Below, piece by piece: positions 25,101 to 35,500 of a stretch of DNA of 64,000 nucleotides. The notes beneath the pieces were generated by a model. The model worked only from the letters and a program-made list of their open reading frames with translations, was not told where the DNA came from and ran no database searches. This DNA comes from Bretschneidera sinensis. Taxonomy: Eukaryota > Streptophyta > Magnoliopsida > Brassicales > Akaniaceae. The number at the start of each line of letters is the position of its first letter. Position 1 is the stretch's first letter. The stretch is taken from assembly GCA_023935145.1 (NCBI GenBank), contig CM043698.1, positions 17,115,001 through 17,179,000 on the forward strand, written 5' to 3'. The translations under genes and the position numbers were made by a program.

Positions 25101-26561
25101 TGGTTACAACTGAATCTTTAAAATTACTTATGAGTTAACAGCAGCTTTTCCTACAAGTTTTTAGATTATGCAAAGCATTCGAGATAAAATATTTAATTAA
25201 AGATTTATTAGGCTAAAAAATATTTACTAAAAAGTTTCAAGTATATACTCAACGTTCACATGATGTTCAATAGGAGGCTTTGTGATACTGTAGAACCTTT
25301 AAATTTTTCACGTGTTATAAAATTTTACTACTACTCATAGATTAACAATATAGTAAGTATTTGTTAGATAATTAAGTTGATTAAAGGATCTAAAGATCAA
25401 CTCAAGAAAGACTTTTGAGGAAAAGAAAAAAATTTAATCTTATCTCGAGAATACATAAAATAACTTATCATCATTCCAATATATATGACAAGAGTGGTGG
25501 AGTTAATGCGCGGACTAAATCGCTTTTTTAAGATGATACACTTTAGGTAAAGTTATTGGTCTATATATAGAGTTCTTTATAAGATAAAAGCTTTACCAAA
25601 ACAACACATTTTTTACCTTGCTTATTATTGCACAAGAGATTATGGATCAAACTCTATTCACAATATGGACAAGGAATAAGAGATGAAAAAGTATCATCTT
25701 CTATTGCCATTATGTAGCTCATAGGCTCCTTTGGAACAAAAAAAATAGAAAAAAAAAACAAATTGTTATTTTTCGAGTGAACATTTACCATTATGAAGAA
25801 AAAATGAAGAAGATAATACTGAATTGTACCGATTTGTAACCTTTGACACAAGGGCCGTATAGGCGAATCCAATCCGACTTGCAACTCAAGACCCTATTAC
25901 ACATTTTAAAGGTAAATTGCTTTTCTTTTTTTTCCTCTTATTTTTTGGTAGAAGTTTAAATTGCTTTCTTTAACTAACTGGAGTTGGCTTAGTTGTTATT
26001 GTTCTTTGCACAGGATCTATTTAGGCAGTGAATCTTTCAGGGCTTATTTAAAGATGCAACTTCCTCCCAGTGCTCACTTAGCTAGATGATAGTCATCCCT
26101 GAACGTTTAATCTCTGTTTCCTCTTTGTATCTCTTACATAAACTAGGTTTAGTTTCTCTAAGCTGGGTACAGACCTCCATTTATTTGTCACCATAAAACC
26201 AGAATACCGTTCTTCGTTTCAGTAGCATTAACCAGCAACAAAGAAACAACAACAAAAAATCGAGTAAAAGACGACAAATTCTTAGTGGCTCTGCTGATAC
26301 AGTTCAGTTTATAGGCAGAGATACAGCTTGAACTGCAGTACAATGGTTAAATACTTGGGGGATCTCCAGTGGGAAAATGCTAATCCATGGCAGATCTTGG
26401 CTCATTTCTTATGTGGATGCTAACGACTTCTCGTGCTTCGTAACATCAGAATTCGAACAATTTGATCATTGAGCACTAACCATGCCATAGATCTGCTAGA
26501 TTAATGAGGACAAGAAGCAAAAGAAACCAGAAACCTTGACCCAAGATTTTTCAGGCAAAAA
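22122..26561. other. Intergenic region with no gene recognised
   Basis: A/T-rich sequence between the PMEI-like stop and the deoxynucleotidase stop. On the minus strand 22695-22640 reads like a short exon (KLVDDQRKFGAVIALE then a GT), but nothing continues it. 22935-23160 has an isolated GC-richer patch. Two overlapping 80-residue frames near 23811-24073 are leucine-rich with no family signature. The 3' UTR of the deoxynucleotidase gene should end here; a minus-strand AATAAA lies near 26184. Confidence 0.5.
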
Positions 26562-29500
26562 CTAGTGTTGCTTTCTTCTTCTTGATGCTATTTCTGATGC
26601 CCAGGCTTTGCCCAGTTCAGTCTGGAACTTCCCTGCAGCAAGGTTAGCAAGCTTGTAAGAGCATATGTATGTAGTACACCAACATTTGCAATTACCATGC
26701 ATAATGCTCTTAACCCAATATAAAGGCTTATGGAAGTGCAAATCTTGATATTTTTTCCAAAACAGTAATGATATTACAACAGAAGAAAATATTTCTGCTC
26801 TATAAATAATCAGTAAGAAACTAATTGATCTCTTAAAACAAACAAAGTGTTTTTGTTACTTCTTCGTCTTTCTTTATGTCTAGGGAATCAGTGTCAGAAA
26901 ACATCCAAGCATGCAGACCTCGTTAATTTCATGACTATATTTATAAGTCCATCATGAAAAGAAGAGACTTTTCAGATAATTCCATTTGACAGTTAAGAAC
27001 CATTACATGTAAGAGCTAAAGGATCCAGAATCATCAACAAAAATGGAAAGAATAAGAAAAGTTATAGAAGGAAATCTCTTCAACAGATAAGACGAGCCAC
27101 TCTAAGGTTATGATTGGTAAAGAGGAAACGAGGGAAGAAATAAGAGGGAGAGGAAAAAAAAGTGAGTCGGGAGCACTTCTCTATCATTTGGTAGGAAAAG
27201 AAAATGAGAGGAAAGAAATGTGGGAGGATTGATTTTTTTTTACCCACATGTACAAGTCACAATACTCTCAAATTGGAAGGATTGAGAATGGAAGCTAAAT
27301 CAAGTTTTTTTATCATTTTCTTTTTTTGGTTCACTTTTCTATCCTCTCTACCAAACGCATGATAGAAAGATCAATGTTTTTTTTATCTTCTAATTTTTTT
27401 TTCCTATCACATTTCTCTTCTACCAATCATACCCTATAGAAAAAGAGAGTAAAGGAGAGTAATTTTTGGTTCAATAGTTTATCACAGTAGGTTATAAAAA
27501 TTACTTCTATTTCTCACTTTGCAAACACGCCAAATAAAATAAGAGGAAAAACAAAGTAATTCAGCTTTTTGTTCATTTATGGATCCAAAACAACCAAAAA
27601 GTTCCATAAATCTGGTACAAGCCAAAAAATTCCCAGCATTGATAATACGAAAGTCCAAACTCCTTATCAAAAGGACAATGAAGATCCACTGGTCATCCAC
27701 TGTCAACATTTAATCCCTTACAAAATGCCCACAAAGGAAAGCATTTAACAGGAGAAAACGCAATCCCGGTACGATAATGTAAATTTTCCGCATAAGAGAA
27801 AAATTGACGAGAGAAATTTCAATACATGTAATTCTACCGTCCCACTTATCAAAAAACAAAAATCCTACCTGTCCCACATGAGAAAGAAGCAAAAAGTTGT
27901 CAAAGAAAAAGGCCAAAACCAATTTAATGCAAAATATATATCGGTGCTTCAACAAATCATGGGAAAGGCATGTGATTAATTTGCATAATTATTTAACAAA
28001 ATGACGCGTCATCAGCACTTTGACTGGTGAACAAATCCTAGTTATCAAAAGCATAAGGTGCAAAGGGTACTTGGAGCCTAGGCGCAAGGCGTAGGCACAC
28101 CCGATGAAGGTGAGGTGCACATTTATGAAAAAATGTGTATAACATGCTTATAGTTCATATGACAAACTATATTAAGAAATATCATATATTTTTAATTTGT
28201 AACCATTACTTTAGTAGAAACACACAAGAAAATATCAACCGCTAAGTACCAAGCATAATATAGTTATTATTATTTTTTTATTGGTAAAACACATTATTAT
28301 TATTAATTTTTTTGATGGATTATTATTATTTTTTTATAAGTAAAATTGTATTAACAAAGCACTAAGTGCGCCTCTAAATCAAAGGCTAGTTACAAGATAG
28401 AAGGTCTACAAAATCAAGGAGTTCAATATCATTTACAAAAAATTCTCTAAACCAAAAATTGAGAGTGTTAAACCATCTCTAATGACATCAAAAGGTCTTT
28501 CAACTCTCTCAAAAGCTCTCTGATTCCTCTCATTCCACAATAGAGAGTGGAATCAACAAAAAAACCTTCTTAATCTCCTTTGGAGCCCTCAACCCACTCC
28601 AAGCCTAAACTTCATCTTTCATGGATTTGACAACCACCCAAGAAATTCCCAAAATTCTATAACTCATCTCCCACAAGCTTCTAGCCAACGGACATTCCAC
28701 TAAAAGATGAAGCACGGACTTGATGCAACATTTGTATAAGTAACATCTATTAACAAGCACTTTCTCCCTCTGTTGTAAATTGTCTATAGTAAGAATTTTC
28801 TCCGAGATTCCTTCTACGCAAAAAAACTCACTTTCTTGGGAGCAAGAGAACACCAAATAGACTTTCAAGGGCAATTGATGGATCCATTAGAGGGAACATC
28901 ATCAAGGAGAACTTTGTAATAAGACTTCACCTCAAAACCTTTCTCCGAAAAATCAAGAAGAGAGGATTCAGCCAACTAAGATAATAACTAAGACATATTC
29001 TAGAAGGAACAAGAAGGTTCTTGAGTAAAAGAAGAATAACACCTCTTTTCCTAGTCTGTTAGAGGTAGCTAATATTCGCTTTTTGTTCATTTATGGATCC
29101 AAAACAACCAAAAAGGTCCATAAATCTGGTACAAGCCAAAAAAGTCCCCAGCATTGATAATAGTCAAGCCCAAACTCCTTATCGAAAGGTCAATGAAGAT
29201 CCACTGGATCTCATTACTCCTTGAATACTATACTTATTTTGAAGCTTAGAACACTTCCAGATGCTGTACTTTAATAGAAAGAATCTATTCTCTAATCATC
29301 AAGTTATCCACTGTCAACATTTATCCCTTACAAAATGCCCACAAAGGAAGCATTGAGCAGAAGAGAATGAAATCCCAGTGTAATCAATGTGAAATTTCCG
29401 CATAAGAAAAAAATTGACAATAGAGGAATTTCAATACACGTAATCCTACTGTCGCACTTCTGAAAAAACAACAATCCTACCTGTCCCACAGGAGGAAGAA

Positions 29501-32500
29501 GCAAGAAGTTGTCAAAGAAAAAGGCCAAGATAACAATTCTTAAACAAAAAATTTAAGAGTTTTAAAGTTTTTTTGGTATCATACAGTCTAAAATTTAATT
29601 TAAGGGAATCTTTGCAAGGCGCGCTTTTGATGAGCTTCACGCCTCGAAAAAAGCTCGCCCCTTCGAGCCTGGGTGTTCGCCTCATGCAGGTCGCCTCGTC
29701 AGGAGTACACTGAGGCGCAAATCATTTGTCATTTGTCATTTATTTTATCAATATCTACCAATTAAGAGGTCTATACTCAAATAGGGGCAAGATTTGATGT
29801 AAAACTTTTTCCCTCTGGTCTGATGGCCTGACAGTCAGGTAAAAATTTTTTGACACCTCAGATGACTGCTAGCCATATTTTCTCAGGTAAATCCCCACAA
29901 CTTTGAAAGTTGTCACCAAAGGGGACACTACGAAGATTTAGTAATTTGACAAACATTGGCTCTAACTTGACTTTGAGGAGGTAAACACGCATCCTTCCAT
30001 ACTCCTCGCACTGCACACTCAGATATCACTTGTATCCTCCAAAAGCTATTCCCTTGATTTTCCTTAAAGATTACTTAGTTCACCTTTTTAGTATACCTCT
30101 TTACTTTCCCTCGTTATCGTTTTTTGTTTTTTGCTATGTGATGTATTTTTTATGCATGTAATGGAATATTACCATCAAAAGTGTCTTCCTGAACCACATA
30201 CTGTATTCAGCCCCCACATTGAGGCAAATCATTACTAAAAAACATCACAATGCTTTATGATTGGTTTCAAGACCCCAATCTTAAAAAGATAGAAGAAATG
30301 CTAAGTTACTTATCGACATCATCCAATCTCCCCATGATCTCATTTCCTACGAAAACAATTTTTTTCAACTACTGTTATCTAAAAAGCCTCGAAAAGTTAG
30401 CCTAAAGAAGAAAGCTAGACAGATTTCACATGTACCAGATAGTTCAATAAATTTCTGGTAATAACCACTTTCCCTCATGATTGCTATGAAGGAAACTTAT
30501 AAATAAAATTGAAATAAGACATATTGTTGTGAAAAACAATAATGTTTTGATGGTACCAGCTATATTTGATATTCTTAACCATGTCTCTATAAAAAAAACT
30601 TCCCATGAAAATATTATCTTTGCCAGTATATGATATTCCGAACCTCAGACACCAAATCTTCCAGCAGTCAGTAATCTCCAAGGCTAAAAAATCATACTTC
30701 CCAAATTAGCTTACAAATTAGAGACTATCTCAAAACACAAAGGAACACAGCTAAAATACAAAACTTTTCACAAATCCATTAGCAAAAAGCCAAAAACGAT
30801 GATATTATCCACGAGGAAAAGGTAAGAATTTGTGATCTCACTACCACCATACTGCCCTACTTTGAAACCTACCATCTTCTTTCCCATGACAGTAAGGCAT
30901 GCCACTGAAAGCCTCCATTTAAAGATGGCAAAAGCCCCTGCCGCCAATGAAGACCCGACACTTTTTGACCCGACGAGGATGGGGATGAAGGAGATTTTAT
31001 CCCGTGGGGACGGAGATGAAGACGAGAACAAAGAAGCAGTCTTCGACCCGATTAATCCCCTTGCCCGGCCCCAATGTCCATTAGATTTTTATGTATTATA
31101 TATATTTAATAAGACTGATAATCCTGAGCTATATAAATTGGCAATTAAGGAAGAAATAAGGTTTCAAACCCAGTTTGCCTGTTGTATTATGATATTATCT
31201 AATGATGTTGTGATTTATCTTATATCTAGTGAAATTGTGGAGTAAAGTTCTTTTTTTTTCTTTTTATCAAGTGAAATTGAGTTTTTTAATAAAAGAAATA
31301 AGGCTAATGGAGAATCCCCGATTTTTTAACGAAGAATCCTCATCCCTGTTTATAAATGGAGACAGGGGAAGAAGATTGAGGTTTTTGAAAATTCTCATCA
31401 GAGACGGGGACGAAAAGTACTTTTGTAAACGGAAGCGGGGATGAAGACGCACTCTTTGATTCAAAGCCACCCCATTGCCAGCTCTACCTCCAATATCATA
31501 ATAACAATAAACAGGGATAATGGATCCTCCCCAAGATCCCTCGAAAAACCAAAAAAAATCCAATAAAACAAACACTGGTTAACACAGAATTTCCAAGGTT
31601 TACTCCATCTCTCTCCTATCTCTCCCTCTATGATTGTGTGTCTGTTGTGAGAGCACGGATCGTGCATTTGTGTGTTTAAGATTCAGTTCAGTATGCTTAC
31701 ATGCATCTAGCACTGCAACATTTTACTTAAAAGGCGGACATAATGATGATAATGCTTTCAAGATCAAGCAAAATAAAGGCAAATGAATGCTACGGCCTCA
31801 CGTGTTCTAGTTTCTACAGTTTCTCTTGTTTTCTCTCTCCCTATTGTGCGTATCTTTATCCATGCATCTGCAAGTGTTTAAGTTAGATGTAGAGTATAAA
31901 AGCTTTAAACCAGTCAGAATCAATAACTCACTCAGAGAACGGGGGTACACAACAATATAAGCATGCACTAAAATACATGTCATATGTTCCAAAAGCAAAT
32001 TTGCAGCTTACTAGAATCCCAGTCGCCCTATAGTTGGATGGAATTTCCATTGCACAAACTCACATCACATTCTGATATCAATAATATGCAAATTGACATG
32101 GACCTAGGTTTCATTTTTTTTCTCCCTTGGCAAAATAACACATGCACACCTGCAGAAACAAATTCTCATGTTCCACCCAAATTTTATGTGGGTAGCAAGT
32201 GCCATTAGGCCCAGAGGCCATTGACAGAATGAAGTTTTATGCATTGTTTCTCAACCCCTTTAAATGTGTTAAACCAACCAAACAATTCATAAGGGAAAGT
32301 GCGAAATCGAAAAAAGAAGTCACAATAAGGATGAAACTTTATACCAGCAGTTGACTGGAAAAACTCATCTAGATCTTTCCCTTGCTCTGCATAAAGCCAG
32401 AAACAACTTCAGTTTCCATGATAATTTTTTTATGACAGTTTGAAGCATACTCAAATTATTTAGTGCTTAGTTAAAATCAAAAATTGAAATGATGTAAAAT

Positions 32501-35500
32501 CACTAGCAATACAATTAGATAATGTTATTTACAAATTACATGAACTTTTTTCCAATATTTCATGGAGCATAAAATGTGCCAAACAAGTACATAAGATATA
32601 TATTTCGTAGCCTAATGATTCATTTGAGTTGAGGCAAGCAGCCAAAGGCAAGACAATAGCGCATTCTTGGCCTATGACATTTTGAAAAGACTACAAAGAT
32701 AGTAGTAAATTGTAATCCACAAAGAGGCTCTAGTGAAATTTAAGCACTAACTATAATTAAAAAGAATCTGAAGCTTAAATAAACAGAAGACTTCCTTTCA
32801 AAAAACACCCTATGAGCAAAAATGTTAGCCAGCTAGTCCGTGACAACACCTCGGAATCACAAATATCCAACAACACGCTTCTCACTATGCCTTCATTATT
32901 CATCTTCGCTTAGTTCTATAATCCTCATCAATTTTATCCTAATCTCAATTAGTAACTACCAGTTCAAGCCACATTCGTTCTGGAGATTGGAGATCTTAAT
33001 AGGCCAATACTCTTTTCTTTTCTATTTTTGAATTTCTTTGCTTTTCTTTTCATTTTCCATCTGTCAATATAAGCTGAGCTTATCAACTTTAGCACCCTAA
33101 TCACTAAAATAGTGCATTCTATGGGTGACTCTAATAGAGATAGATTATATCCAAAGAAGTGGCAATCAAGTTTTCAACCAAAATTCGATTATTTACAACA
33201 TAAAATTTACATGAACTCTAAAGTTTATGAGTATAAAAATGAAGAGATTAGTCTGTCACAAACCCCAAATTAGATTAAATTGCTAAAATTGAGATGGTAA
33301 TAATCATTAAGACCAGTCTATAAACGTGAGGGTTGATGCAACTCACCTTACTAAACACAACACATGTTAGAAATTTAAGGTTGCAGAATTAACATATAAG
33401 TTCTAAAAATTCTTATAAGTACTTGTTAAAGAAGAAGAAAAGAAAAAGACAACTTAGAAAAATTCCCTACAAAGTTTCTCTTTTTTCAAGTTGCTCTTTG
33501 TCCTCAAATGTTAATATAGGTTATCATCTAAATGACTAATTTACATAAATCAAGATTAGAGGTGGCAAAATCTGACCCAACCTGATCCAAATTGAACATT
33601 AAAAAGTATTAAAATAATGTGACCAGTCGAATCTAAAATGATTGAACCCAACCCGACCCCGAAATTACCCAAAACCCGAAATCTGAAACAACTTGGACCC
33701 GAAACAACCCGAACCTGATATGATTAGACCCCAAAACGACTCAGACCCGATATGGGTAAAATCTGGAATTTTTTATTTTGGATTCATAGGTTTAATCCTC
33801 TCTACCTTTTATGTAAACTAATTTTTCAATCTTTTTAAAACCTTGTTTTTCTTTAAAATAAGACTAGTTATTTATAACAAATATAAATGAATCATCAATC
33901 ATTATAAAAAGTTCAATTTAGTATAAGACAATATAAATAGATCATTTATTATATTTTTTTTGATAAAATGGATCGTTTATTATATTATATTTTAACCTTT
34001 AGTACCAATATCCTTAATTTTTATTTTTTCTATTAAATTATAATAACAACTAATTAATGTTACATATAATTACTCTAAGTGTGATTAATTCATATGTTGA
34101 ACAAGAGTGTAATTGCGTATTTGCTTATCATTTTTGTAAAACCATTTTTCCGTAGCTATATGTAATATGCTTATATGCTTAACATGTTTTAAGAGTTCCA
34201 CATAATTACATGATATACAAGAGGTTATCAATTGCTATCTATTGTAATAAACTAATAATATCAATGTATCTTACACTCTATAATTTATAGTATACTTTTT
34301 ATTTTACAAAAAACGACCATTAGATTTAATATTATATTCATATAGACCATGCACGTCAGGCTTTGCAATCATCATATAAAGTGAAAAAAAAAAGAATTTT
34401 ATCTTTTATTAGTTATTAACTTATCAAATTCTTCATATTTATATTATTTTCATATATAATTTTGATTTTCATTTAATCAAACCATAATTAGTTAAATATA
34501 TTAAATTAAGAAAAAGTATATTAAGTTATTACAAACATATTTTTGTGAACTTAATAACATTGAAACATAAAAAAATAACATGGCAATCTAAATTAAAGCG
34601 GAGTTCAAATGATTTCCTCGAAAATTGGAGGAAAAGAAAATAGAAAAAATAGAGTAAATCCTATGGGTCGTATCGAGCTTGCTCGAAAACCCGAAACGAC
34701 CAGACCCGAGACTGATACGACCCAAACCGAGATGAGTCGAGACCCAGTAACACTCAATACCAATATGACCTGAACCCGACCCGAAATGACTCGCGACCTG
34801 AAATGACCCAACCTAATTCCCACATCTAATTAAGATACAGTTTGGCACTTCAAGCTAAAAAAATCCAACATGAAAATTGAAAAGAATGATTTTCTTTTCT
34901 ACTTTTCTTGGAACCCTCCATGCCATAATATTTGTCTTCATTTCCATTTTGGGATGTCCCCAAAATAATTGTCCTCAATCAAAAGTCAAAGAATTTTATC
35001 ATCAATCTTCCAATAATACCCTTTTATTATTACTTCAAATACTTAAATGGTTTGTATGCAATTAATGCACTTTCTTAATTTTCAAGCGGTAAATTTGGTA
35101 TTTTAATACACATATTAAGTGGTTTACATGTAATTAATACACTTTATTCATCTTTGAAATGTTTCAAAGTGGACAAATGTTATGGGACAAAGGGAGTAAA
35201 AGTTCTAAATACAATTTGCTTAATCTATTTATGTGTCTGCAATTACACAAAACAATGAAGGAAACCAGAAAGCGTACCATTTTCATATTCTAAGGCTTGA
35301 AGTATCATCTCCACCTGGATGGAACAATATAACACATCAGCAACAGAGCTGCAGAAAACCTTTTCGATAATACAATTAATCAAATTTCACTGCATAAAAT
35401 ACCAGCATCCTGACACTTACTAACTTTGCTGCCTGTCGCTCATTAGATAGGTTAACAATTTTTTTTGCACGAAAAAGCTTCCAAACACCCGCAACCCAAA

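Noticed and set aside
28034..29720. Single large hAT element spanning both GC-rich blocks
   Set aside because: The right block does not end in a clean inverted repeat and no 8-bp flank could be matched, so only the left end is reported, with low confidence.
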